Shown: in pieces, positions 43,184 to 51,387 of the stretch
Layout: every line of letters starts with the position of its first letter
Position numbering within the stretch: position 1 is the first letter of the stretch
Source of the DNA: JAUWCL01 sp964599375
GTDB taxonomy: Bacteria; Krumholzibacteriota; Krumholzibacteriia; Krumholzibacteriales; Krumholzibacteriaceae
Assembly (NCBI GenBank): GCA_964599375.1
Contig: CAZREW010000001.1
Span: 62,001-126,000, forward strand
Reading direction: 5' to 3'
DNA: 64,000 bases
The notes under the pieces: model-generated
The model's database searches: none
Told to the model about the DNA's origin: nothing
Seen by the model: only the letters and a program-made list of their open reading frames with translations
Made by a program: the position numbers and the translations under genes

Positions 43184-43974
43184 CCTTCTTTCATCCTCTC
43201 TATCAGCGCGCGCGCCTCGGCGGTTATGTCCCCCGGGATGCCGAACTCAGCTTCGATGCGTTTCTCGAGGCCGGAGCGTATGTTCTCGTTGATCTTCACG
43301 TCATCGCGGCGCAGCCTGAGGTGATGATCGCGTATGTAGAGGTGGCCGCCACCGGTCAGCTTCGTCAGCTGAAGCGAGTTCATCATCGGCAGGGTGAACG
43401 AGGCCTGCCAGTGCCTGAAGAACACCGCCCGGGAGACCGGCGCCGTCCGTAGCCTGTAGCGCCAGCTCTTCTCCCCGCCCGATACGGTGAAAAGATCATA
43501 GCTCGACGTCCCCCTCGGGCGCAGCTCGACCTTCCCGAAAGAGGTCGGGATGAGAACCGGGTCCCCGGTCAGCTCGACCGGGCCGCCAAGCAGGTACCCG
43601 GGATCGACCAGGTACCTCTTCGCGCCGACGCGGACGATCAGAGCGCAATGTATGTTGCGCCTCTTCATGTCGGCCATCGCGGGCCAGCAGCTGTACCCGG
43701 CCTGCGAGAGTATCGATCCGAGGCACCAGGTCAGGGAAAAGCAGGTCCCGCCGGTGTGGTGCTCGATGAAGCCCTTGATGACCTCCCCGGGCCCTCTCAG
43801 CCGCAGGGAGGGATCGCTCTCGCGGAACTTGCGGATGATCTTAGTGACGTTCTCATAGGGGACCTCCGCGAAGCTTGATACGACCGCCTTCAGCGTATCG
43901 AGATCGGGATCGCCGGTCGATATCCTGAAATGCCCGTAGAAGAGTCCCGCGGCCACGCTGTCTTCATTATTCAA
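43138..43974 (-). CDS. Arylamine N-acetyltransferase-like protein
   Basis: The 278-residue protein keeps the NAT catalytic triad in order: C78 in HTGGTCFSLTWCLGS, H109 in RRNIHCALIVRV and D124 in RYLVDPGYLLGGP. It also has PYENVTKIIRKF at the start of the fold. NATs transfer an acetyl group from acetyl-CoA to arylamines, but many bacterial relatives act as transglutaminase-like or amide synthases in secondary metabolism; the substrate is open. The start codon is TTG with GGGAG six bases upstream. It is the first gene of a minus-strand run ending with the CGGC gene and overlaps DUF4416. Confidence 0.85.
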   Translation of the reverse strand: MNNEDSVAAGLFYGHFRISTGDPDLDTLKAVVSSFAEVPYENVTKIIRKFRESDPSLRLRGPGEVIKGFIEHHTGGTCFSLTWCLGSILSQAGYSCWPAMADMKRRNIHCALIVRVGAKRYLVDPGYLLGGPVELTGDPVLIPTSFGKVELRPRGTSSYDLFTVSGGEKSWRYRLRTAPVSRAVFFRHWQASFTLPMMNSLQLTKLTGGGHLYIRDHHLRLRRDDVKINENIRSGLEKRIEAEFGIPGDITAEARALIERMKEGWRIQKRADPAGARR

Positions 43975-44095
43975 ATCTTTCTCCCGGAACAGCGCGGGGG
44001 GACCGGATTATCCCCCCTTAACACATTACAGGATAAAGAGATTCAATCTGGAATGCAACGTCCGTGTTCTCCGGGGCGACTTTCGCCGGACACGG

Positions 44096-44125
44096 TTGAC
44101 AACGCTGCGCTGTATGATATATATT
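44096..44125 (+). promoter_or_regulatory. Sigma-70-type promoter for transketolase
   Basis: A consensus TTGACA (44096-44101) is followed by TATATA (44118-44123, spacer 16) overlapping TATATT (44120-44125, spacer 18) in an AT-rich pocket. Transcription would begin near 44132, about 80 bases before the TTG start codon. Confidence 0.72.
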
Positions 44126-44214
44126 AATTCCCCGTTTATATTTGATTCCATGCGCCGCCGGTAGGGCCTGTCGCCGGGCCGGCAGAACGGATAACTCAAG
44201 CAGGAGGCTCGCGC

Positions 44215-46566
44215 TTGTCTTCCACCAAGAAGTTCGATTTCGCCCCCCGCCGGGGATACTTCGCGGAGATCGGCCCCAGGGATGGTAAAAGCATCCCTGA
44301 GGACCAGGTCAGGATGTTCGACGACTACGACCTCATCTACAGGACCCTCTGCGGCATCCTCTATAACTTCGTGCCCAAGTCGGGGCATCCCGGGGGATCC
44401 ATCTCCTCGGGCAGGATGGTCGAGGGAGTCCTCTTCTCGATGATGAAATACCGCATGGGAGATCCCGAGGCGCAGGACGCCGACATCATCTCCTACGCGG
44501 CAGGCCACAAGGCTATGGGGCTCTACGCGATGTGGGCGCTCAGGAACGAGTGCTGCCGCGTCTCCCGTCCCGACATGCTCCCCGGGCCGGAGAGGCAGCT
44601 GAGGCTCGAGGACCTGCTGGGCTTCCGCCGCAACCCGACGCAGGAGACCCCGCTCTTCAAGAAGTTCAAGGCAAAACCGCTGGACGGGCACCCGACGCCG
44701 CTGACCCCTTTCGTGAGGTTGTCGACCGGCGCCTCGGGCGTAGGCATTCCGACGAGCTTCGGCCTGGGATTCGGCGCGATGGACATGTACGGGCCGGACG
44801 CGCCTTTCGTTCAAGTCATCGAGGGCGAGGGAGGCATGACCCCCGGACGCGTCTCCGAGGCGATGGCAGCCGCCGCCACTGCGCAGATGTGGAACATCAT
44901 GCTGCACGTCGACTGGAACCAGGCCTCGATCGATTCGAACCACGTCTGCCGCGATGGCGCCGAACCGGGCGAATACGTCCAGTGGACGCCGGCCGAGTTC
45001 TGCCACCTGCACGACTGGAACGTCATCACGGTCGAGGACGGCAAGGACATCGCCCAGGTCCTCGCCGCGCAGAAGTACGCGATGGAACACGTGAACACCC
45101 AGCCGACCGCGATCATCTACCGCACTATAAAGGGTTGGCAGTACGGGATCGAGGGACGCAAGTCGCACGGCGCGGGGCACGACTTCTGCTCCGAGGCGTT
45201 CCGCAAGACGCTCGAGCCTCTCGAGAAGCGGTTCGGAGTCGAGTTCCCCGCCTGGTGCGGCGATAAGACCCCCACGAGCATCGAGGGAAACTTCTTCGAC
45301 TATCTGATGGAGATCCGCAAGATCCTCGAGAACAATACGGAGCTGGCCTCCTTCTTCGGCGACCGCCTCAAGGAAGCGGACGAGAACCTCACGAAGGCGG
45401 GCAGAAAGGTCCGCGATGGCGCCCCCGATATCGAGGCCGTCTACGGCGACGACGTCTCCGCCGAAGAGGTGCCAGAAGAGCTGACGTACAAGGTCGGAGA
45501 CTCGCAGACGCTTCGGGCGGCGCTCGGCGAGGCCCTGAACTACCTGAACAAGAGATCGGGCGGAGGGATATTCGCCGCCTCCGCCGACCTGATCGGCTCG
45601 ACGAGCATCAACATCGCCGCTAAGGGATTCCCCGATGGATTCTTCAACGCGGTCACCAATCCGGGAGCGCGGCTCCTCTCGATCGGCGGGATATGCGAGG
45701 ACGCGATGGGCGGCGTCATGGCCGGAATCTCGACCTACGGCTGCCATATCGGGGCGGGCTCCTCTTACGGCGCCTTCATCGCGGCGCTTCAGCACATCAC
45801 CGCGAGGCTCCACGGCATCGGGCAGCAGATGAAGCATGTGTACAACGGAGAGCCTTTCCACCCGTGGCTCCTCGTCTGCGCCCACGCCGGGTTGAAGACG
45901 GGAGAGGACGGACCGACGCACGCCGACCCGCAGGCGCTGCAGCTGCTCCAGGAGAACTTCCCGCAGGGCATAATGATCACACTGACCCCGTGGGACCCGC
46001 AGGAGATGTGGCCTATGCTCGTGACGGCGCTGAAGAAGAGGCCTGCGGTGATAGCTCCTTTCGTCACAAGGCCCAATGAGAAGATCTTCGACCGCGCCGC
46101 TCTCGGAATGCCGCCGGCGACTGCGGCGGTCACCGGTGTCTACGCGATGCGCCGGGGCGACCGGGGGAAGAAGCCGTATCACGGCACCCTGATCCTGCAG
46201 GGAAGCGGTATCACCAACACGTTCGTCGAGGAGGTCCTCCCGAGGATCATCGAGGCCGACCTCAACATGAACATCTTCTACGTATCGAGCGCCGAGCTCT
46301 TCGACATGCTGCCGGTCAAAAAGCAGCGTGAGATCTTCCCCGAGAAGTGCGCGCTGGAGGCGATGGGCATGACCGGGCTCACTCTTCCGACGATGATGCG
46401 CTGGGTCACCTCTGAGGAGGGACGCAGAAGGACGGTCCACGCCTTCCGCAAGGGCCACTACCTCGGCAGCGGACAGGCTCACAAGGTCTTCGAGGAGGCC
46501 GAGCTCCACGGAGAGGGCCAGTGGAAGGCGGTAAAGGAGTACGCAGAGTACATGGCGGAGAAATAA
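44215..46566 (+). CDS. tkt: Transketolase-family thiamine diphosphate enzyme
   Basis: The 783-residue protein starts at TTG with AGGAGG seven bases upstream. It has the transketolase N-terminal (ThDP) domain with VPKSGHPGGSISSGRMVEG (about 54-72), YAAGHKAMGLYAMWAL, and the diphosphate-binding segment EGEGGMTPGRVSEA (203-216) ending near N235; the central pyrimidine-binding domain has GGICEDAMGGVMAGIS, and HAGLKTGEDGPTHADPQALQ matches the catalytic-loop region. It is longer than common transketolases (about 660) and reads GEG where most have GDG. It would shuttle two-carbon units between sugar phosphates in the pentose phosphate pathway; a specialised ketolase is possible. A terminator follows. 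Confidence 0.88.
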   Translation: MSSTKKFDFAPRRGYFAEIGPRDGKSIPEDQVRMFDDYDLIYRTLCGILYNFVPKSGHPGGSISSGRMVEGVLFSMMKYRMGDPEAQDADIISYAAGHKAMGLYAMWALRNECCRVSRPDMLPGPERQLRLEDLLGFRRNPTQETPLFKKFKAKPLDGHPTPLTPFVRLSTGASGVGIPTSFGLGFGAMDMYGPDAPFVQVIEGEGGMTPGRVSEAMAAAATAQMWNIMLHVDWNQASIDSNHVCRDGAEPGEYVQWTPAEFCHLHDWNVITVEDGKDIAQVLAAQKYAMEHVNTQPTAIIYRTIKGWQYGIEGRKSHGAGHDFCSEAFRKTLEPLEKRFGVEFPAWCGDKTPTSIEGNFFDYLMEIRKILENNTELASFFGDRLKEADENLTKAGRKVRDGAPDIEAVYGDDVSAEEVPEELTYKVGDSQTLRAALGEALNYLNKRSGGGIFAASADLIGSTSINIAAKGFPDGFFNAVTNPGARLLSIGGICEDAMGGVMAGISTYGCHIGAGSSYGAFIAALQHITARLHGIGQQMKHVYNGEPFHPWLLVCAHAGLKTGEDGPTHADPQALQLLQENFPQGIMITLTPWDPQEMWPMLVTALKKRPAVIAPFVTRPNEKIFDRAALGMPPATAAVTGVYAMRRGDRGKKPYHGTLILQGSGITNTFVEEVLPRIIEADLNMNIFYVSSAELFDMLPVKKQREIFPEKCALEAMGMTGLTLPTMMRWVTSEEGRRRTVHAFRKGHYLGSGQAHKVFEEAELHGEGQWKAVKEYAEYMAEK

Positions 46567-46595
46567 GCCTCGCCTGTATGACGCTTTAAGCAGAG

Positions 46596-46624
46596 AGCCC
46601 GGGCCGGCCGCCCGGGCTTTTTTT
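46596..46624 (+). terminator. Rho-independent terminator after transketolase
   Basis: GCCCGGGC (46597-46604) pairs with GCCCGGGC (46610-46617) around a CGGCC loop and is followed by seven T residues (46618-46624). It is a strong intrinsic terminator 30 bases after the transketolase stop. Confidence 0.95.
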
Positions 46625-46708
46625 GCGGCCCCTTTTCCGTTGCCGGGAATATCCCGTTTACTTATCATGAAAGCGCTCGGGGGACGCACACTTTTCAGGA
46701 GTCGAGAG

Positions 46709-47782
46709 ATGAAGATCGCGCTGCTCAGCGCATCATTCCGCGGCGGCGGCGCGGAAAGAGTCCAGATCACCCTGGCCGGGGAGTTCTCACGGCTGGGGCA
46801 CCGAGTGCATTTCGTAGCGTTCGAGGATGACGGCCCGCTGCGGGGCGAGGTCCCCGCCGGTGTCGAGCTGACCGTCTTCGGCGTATCCAGGGTGGCGCAC
46901 GGGATAATCCCCCTGGCGCGATTCCTGAGAGAAAAGAATCCGGACGCCGTCATCGCCGCGATGGCGCATGTCGGTACTGCGGCGCTGACTTCCAGGATAC
47001 TCGCTCGCTGGAAGGGAAAGGTCATAGTCAGGGCAGACGGATCGCGGCGCTATCACGGCAGGGAAGGATCCGGACAGGGGCGCCCAGGCCTCGATCTCGC
47101 GCAGCGCCTACTGCTGCCCCGGGCGGACGCCGTCGTCGGCGTATCGACGGCCATCGCAGCAGAATTCCGCGAGGACCTGGGGCTGAAGAACTGCCATGTG
47201 ATCCATAATCCCGTGGCGACCAGGTTCGCCGATAGCGCGCCCGCGGAGCATCCGTTCTTCGCCAGCGGCAGGCCGGTCGTGATCGCCGCAGGGCGCCTGA
47301 ACAGGCAGAAGGGATTCTCCTTTCTCATCGAGGCGTTCGCAGAGCTGCTCGGCAGGCGCGATTCTAAACTAATAATCCTGGGCGAGGGGAACCAGAGGCG
47401 ACATCTTGAAGCGCTGATAAGCAAGCTCGGCCTGGAAGACAGCGTAAGCCTGCCCGGGTTCGTTCCAGACCCGTTCTCATACATGCGCCGCTCATCGGTC
47501 TTCGCGCTTTCCTCCGAATCCGAGCCCTTCGGGCTGACCCTCGTTGAAGCGCTTTTCACCGGGATACCCGTAGTAAGCACTGATACGGAGGGCCCGAGGG
47601 ATATCCTTGACGACAGCCGGCTCGGGTTTCTCGTCCCTTTCGGGGACAAGGCGCGGTTCGCGGACGCCATCGACAGGGCCATCGATATGCCCGGCGAGTA
47701 TCGCCAGGCCAGGATCGACCGCGCCTCGGAGTATGCCCCTGAGCGTATCGCCGCCGAATACCTTCGACTTTTGGAAGCCTGA
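46709..47782 (+). CDS. GT4-family glycosyltransferase
   Basis: The 357-residue protein is a GT-B fold retaining glycosyltransferase. It opens MKIALLSASFRGGGAERVQI, has the linker region VIHNPVATRFADSAP, the nucleotide-sugar domain start PVVIAAGRLNRQKGFSFLIE, LIILGEGNQRRHLEALI, and the E-x7-E element SSESEPFGLTLVEALFTGIP. The likely role is transfer of a sugar in lipopolysaccharide, O-antigen or exopolysaccharide synthesis; donor and acceptor cannot be inferred. The ATG at 46709 has AGGAG seven bases upstream; the frame is open for 23 more codons upstream but these overlap the leader after the terminator. It stands alone, without other glycan-assembly genes. Confidence 0.93.
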   Translation: MKIALLSASFRGGGAERVQITLAGEFSRLGHRVHFVAFEDDGPLRGEVPAGVELTVFGVSRVAHGIIPLARFLREKNPDAVIAAMAHVGTAALTSRILARWKGKVIVRADGSRRYHGREGSGQGRPGLDLAQRLLLPRADAVVGVSTAIAAEFREDLGLKNCHVIHNPVATRFADSAPAEHPFFASGRPVVIAAGRLNRQKGFSFLIEAFAELLGRRDSKLIILGEGNQRRHLEALISKLGLEDSVSLPGFVPDPFSYMRRSSVFALSSESEPFGLTLVEALFTGIPVVSTDTEGPRDILDDSRLGFLVPFGDKARFADAIDRAIDMPGEYRQARIDRASEYAPERIAAEYLRLLEA

Positions 47783-47797
47783 GCCTGCGGCGCAGAA

Positions 47798-47831
47798 AAA
47801 GAAGCCGGCAGCTTCAGCCACCGGCTTCTTT
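47798..47831. terminator. Hairpin between convergent glycosyltransferase and Tricorn-type genes
   Basis: AAAGAAGCCGG (47798-47808) and CCGGCTTCTTT (47821-47831) form an 11-bp perfect stem with a 12-base loop. A-rich sequence on the left (five A, 47796-47800) and TTCTTTG on the right allow it to work in both directions between two convergent stops. Confidence 0.8.
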
Positions 47832-47862
47832 GTACTCATAATGATCGTTTCCGGCGAATCTC

Positions 47863-50800
47863 CTACCGTTCTTCGATCTTTATCTTCGCTTCAGTCTCAT
47901 CCTTCTTGCTTGCGATCTTATCCTTGAGGAACTCTATCGCCTTCTCGAGCTGCATGTCGCGCCCGATCTTCTCCATCTCGGGCGGGCTCTCGACGTAGAT
48001 GTCGGGGATGGCCCCCCTGCTCTCGAGCTGGGCTCCAGTGCTCTCTTCCCAGATGCCGACGAAGGTCTTGCGGATGTAGCCCCCGTCGATCAGGTAGTGC
48101 GGCGTCACGGCGATAACGAATCCCAGGGTCGGGACACCTATCAGCGTGCCGAGGCCGCGCTCCTTGACCGCACTTGGGAAGACCTCGGCGTCGGAGTAGG
48201 AGTACTCGTTGATCAGCACCACGACGTCACCCGTGAAGACGTCCCACGGCCTGGTTATGACCGATTCGCCCCGTGACCGCTGCAGCTGGTACGGCCGCCG
48301 CTCGAGATAGTCTATTATCCTGGTGTCGATAGAGCCGCCGCCGTTGTAGCGCACGTCGATGATGACCGCGTCCTTGTAGCGGAACTGCTCGAACTTCTCG
48401 CGGAACTCGATCCAGCCCGCGGTGCTCATGTCCTTCAGGTGCATGTAGCCGATCCGCTCATCGCTCGCCTTGTCGACCTGTGCGGCGTTCCCGTCTACCC
48501 AGTCCTTGTAGCGAAGCGTCAGGTCGTGGGCGAGGGGCTTTATTTTCGTCTCGATCGCGCCTTTCATCGTCGGTTTGTCGTTCGTCGTGATCGTCACGTC
48601 GTTGCGCGTCTTCGCGACGAGATACTGCCAGAAGTTATCCCCCGGCACGAGCTCATGCCCGTCGACCGCGAGAAGATAGTCGCCTTCCTTTACCTTCACG
48701 TAGTCGGCGTCCAGCGGAGACCTTTCACGTATGGAGAGCTTATCACCCTTGAATATCTTCTCGAACCGGGGATACCCGCTCTTCTCGTCGAGCACCAGCT
48801 TCGCTCCGAGGAAAGCGAGCGAAGTCCTCGGCACCGAGCCTGTGTCCCCGCCGGAGACTCCCTGGTGCGAGGCATTCAACTCGCCGACCATCTCGGTCAT
48901 CAGCCAGTTCAGCTCCTCGCGCGTCCTGACGTTGGGCAGAAGGCTCTCGTAATAATTGTACACATCGTCCCAGTCGACTCCGTGGTAGTTCGGGTCGTAG
49001 AAGTGGTACTTCACGACTCGCCAGCCTTCGCGCAGTATCTGGCGCCATTCCTCGGTACGGTCGAGGTCCATGACGACCTTGCGCTTGATGTCGAGCGTGC
49101 CGCCGTCGTCGTCGCCGTCCGCGTCCGGCTTCTTCGCGGACTTCTTGGCGCCGACCTTGATTATCTCGAAGTTCGAGCCGTCGAACGTCGCGATCTTCTT
49201 CTTGTCGGCCGACATCCCGTAAGACACGATGGACGATGCGACCTTATCCGCCTTCAGCTTCTCGAGGTTATAGGCGTAGAGGTCGTACGATACCCGGAAC
49301 ATCATCCTCCGAGTACCCATCACGAGGTAGTAGTAGTACTTGTCGGTGGCGTTGACGTTATGCAGGCTTCGCCCCGCGGCGCGCGGAACGCTCCTGATGC
49401 GCCCTTCGATGCCGTCGAAATCGATCTTCACGACGACTTTCTCTTCCTTTTCCTTCTTTCCCTTCTTCCCCTTCGCCGGCTTGTCGTCGTCATTCGCGAC
49501 GACCACTTCGGTCGAGTCGTCATCGTCGCCTTCTCCGTCGTCATCCGTCCCGTTGACGTTCTCCTCGTCGTCCTTGTGGACGAAAGGCTCTTCCTTTTCC
49601 GGCTGCAGGCTGATCCTGCAGAGCATGTTCGTCCCGTGATACCTGTCGCTTATCAGGAGCAGGTTCTTGCCGTCAGGAGTGAAGACCGGCTCCGTGTCGT
49701 CGGCCAGGTTCGTCGTGATCTGGTGATGCTTCTTCTCCTTGGTGTCATAAATAAATATGTCCCTGGTCCTGTTCTTTCTGGCGAAATCGTAGGCGACCCA
49801 TCGCCCGTCAGGCGACCACGCGTACGTAGTTATGTCACTGTGCTCGTTTTTGTTTATGAGGACGGGGGCCTTGCCGTCGATGCCGAGCATGTAGAGCTCG
49901 TTCGCCTCGGTGGAATAGAGCATGCGATCGCTCTCCGGCGACCACATGATGTTTTCCTTGAAATGACCCGAATCGGTGAGCTTTTTCTCCGGGTCCTTGC
50001 CCATCTGGTCGATGAGATAGACCTCGTCGTCCCCCGACTTGTCGGACACGTAGGCGATCCACTTCCCGTCCGGAGACCATGTCGGATATGAATCGCGCGC
50101 GCCTGACGAGTTGGTCAGGTTGCGGACGTCGCCGTACTCGGCCGGCGCCGTGTAGATCTCGCCGCGGGCCTCGAAGACGATCCTCTTCCCGGTGGCCGAG
50201 ATGTCAAAGCTGCGGATGTACTGCATCGGATCGATGTAGCTGATCATGTTGTCGTGGTCGTCCGCCGGAGCGTATACGACTACTTCTTTAGCCGTGCCGC
50301 TCGCCGTGTCGAGGACGAAGAGCTTCGCGTCGTTCTCGAAGACGATCTTGCTGCCGTCCTCGTTCATCGAGGGCCAGGTCACTCCGCGGCCGGTGAATCT
50401 GGTGACCATGTGCGATTCTCTCGTGTCGAGGTCGATGTAGTATATGTTCCTCACATCGTTGTCACGGTCGGATACGTAATAGATCCTGTTTCCGATCCAC
50501 ATCGGCCAGGAATCGTTTCCCTCGTAATCGGTTAGCCTGTCGTATGTCCCCTTCTCGAAATCATAGACCCAGACGTCCTGGTTCTGGCTTCCCTTGTACC
50601 TCTTCCACCACCAGAACCTCTCGGGATGCCTGTTAAGGGCCATCTTCTTCCCGTCAGGCGAGAACGAGCCGAGGCTTCCCTTGCCGATGCCCATGTCCAC
50701 GGGCAGGCCGCCATCCGGAGAAACGGTATAGAACTGCTTGAAAAACGAGACGAACGAATCGCGCCTCGAACGGAAGACTATCTTCTTGCCGTCGGGGGTC

Positions 50801-51171
50801 CATTCGACGGGCTCGGCGCTGTCGGTATGCCAGGTGAGCTGCTTCGGCGGCCCGCCTTCGGCAGGCATTACGAACAGCGTGTTGATCCTCTCGTTATAGT
50901 CGCCCGTGAAAGCGATCATCGAGCCGTCCGGCGAGAACTTGGGAAAGTCCTCGATACCCGAGTTCACGGTCAGCCTCCTGGCCATACCGCCTTCCGCGGG
51001 GACGGTCCATAGATCGCCCTGCCATGTGAAGACGATCGTCCCGCCGTAGATATCCGGACGTCTCATCAGACGCAGCGGGTCGCCGCGCCCGTCGGCGGCC
51101 GCGGCGGCATCTATCGGCAGGATTGCTGATACGATAAGCGCGATCGCCAGAATGGTGATGACTCTGTTCAT
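47863..51171 (-). CDS. Tricorn-type S41 protease (secreted)
   Basis: The 1102-residue protein has a signal peptide (about 1-25), a long N-terminal beta-propeller region of WD40/TolB-like repeats (FTWQGDLWTVPAEGGMARRL, KFSPDGSMIAFTGDYNERIN, MWSPESDRMLYSTEANEL), a PDZ-like segment (YVKVKEGDYLLAVDGHELVP) and a C-terminal S41 core. The catalytic residues of Tricorn can be mapped: His in GELNASHQGVSGG (about 767), Ser-Asp in NEYSYSDAEVFP (about 989) and Glu in GAQLESRGAIPDI. Tricorn-like enzymes process oligopeptides; this one would be periplasmic or surface-exposed. A highly charged Asp/Glu then Lys-rich insert lies at about 530-585. GGAGGAGG precedes the ATG. Confidence 0.94.
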   Translation of the reverse strand: MNRVITILAIALIVSAILPIDAAAAADGRGDPLRLMRRPDIYGGTIVFTWQGDLWTVPAEGGMARRLTVNSGIEDFPKFSPDGSMIAFTGDYNERINTLFVMPAEGGPPKQLTWHTDSAEPVEWTPDGKKIVFRSRRDSFVSFFKQFYTVSPDGGLPVDMGIGKGSLGSFSPDGKKMALNRHPERFWWWKRYKGSQNQDVWVYDFEKGTYDRLTDYEGNDSWPMWIGNRIYYVSDRDNDVRNIYYIDLDTRESHMVTRFTGRGVTWPSMNEDGSKIVFENDAKLFVLDTASGTAKEVVVYAPADDHDNMISYIDPMQYIRSFDISATGKRIVFEARGEIYTAPAEYGDVRNLTNSSGARDSYPTWSPDGKWIAYVSDKSGDDEVYLIDQMGKDPEKKLTDSGHFKENIMWSPESDRMLYSTEANELYMLGIDGKAPVLINKNEHSDITTYAWSPDGRWVAYDFARKNRTRDIFIYDTKEKKHHQITTNLADDTEPVFTPDGKNLLLISDRYHGTNMLCRISLQPEKEEPFVHKDDEENVNGTDDDGEGDDDDSTEVVVANDDDKPAKGKKGKKEKEEKVVVKIDFDGIEGRIRSVPRAAGRSLHNVNATDKYYYYLVMGTRRMMFRVSYDLYAYNLEKLKADKVASSIVSYGMSADKKKIATFDGSNFEIIKVGAKKSAKKPDADGDDDGGTLDIKRKVVMDLDRTEEWRQILREGWRVVKYHFYDPNYHGVDWDDVYNYYESLLPNVRTREELNWLMTEMVGELNASHQGVSGGDTGSVPRTSLAFLGAKLVLDEKSGYPRFEKIFKGDKLSIRERSPLDADYVKVKEGDYLLAVDGHELVPGDNFWQYLVAKTRNDVTITTNDKPTMKGAIETKIKPLAHDLTLRYKDWVDGNAAQVDKASDERIGYMHLKDMSTAGWIEFREKFEQFRYKDAVIIDVRYNGGGSIDTRIIDYLERRPYQLQRSRGESVITRPWDVFTGDVVVLINEYSYSDAEVFPSAVKERGLGTLIGVPTLGFVIAVTPHYLIDGGYIRKTFVGIWEESTGAQLESRGAIPDIYVESPPEMEKIGRDMQLEKAIEFLKDKIASKKDETEAKIKIEER

Positions 51172-51335
51172 GCCCTGGATTCCTCCTCCTGGATGCTCTG
51201 AAAGAATGACTTCTTCTGCCCTTTAATATATTTGTACTGTTTAAATACCTGTCGATCTCATGATGCCAGGGTCAAGCGAACCGGTCCGGTAACTGCAGGA
51301 TGTTTATATGCCCGTCGCCCTCTGCCACCTTTGTT

Positions 51336-51366
51336 AAAAGAGGGGGCGGGCAGGATCCGCCCCCTC
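51336..51366 (-). terminator. Rho-independent terminator after the YCF48-repeat gene
   Basis: On the minus strand GAGGGGGCGG (51366-51357) pairs with CCGCCCCCTC (51349-51340), giving a 10-bp stem followed by TTTT. It lies 22 bases after the stop codon of the propeller gene. Confidence 0.85.
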
Positions 51367-51387
51367 AAAGTGCACGCGGCATGGGTA

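Noticed and set aside
44026..47025. 999-codon minus-strand open frame opposite the transketolase and glycosyltransferase genes
   Set aside because: It runs antisense to two well-recognised genes and a terminator, with no homology-like blocks.
48439..50091. 550-codon plus-strand open frame opposite the Tricorn-type gene
   Set aside because: Shadow frame; the minus-strand product has signal peptide, propeller and full catalytic residues.
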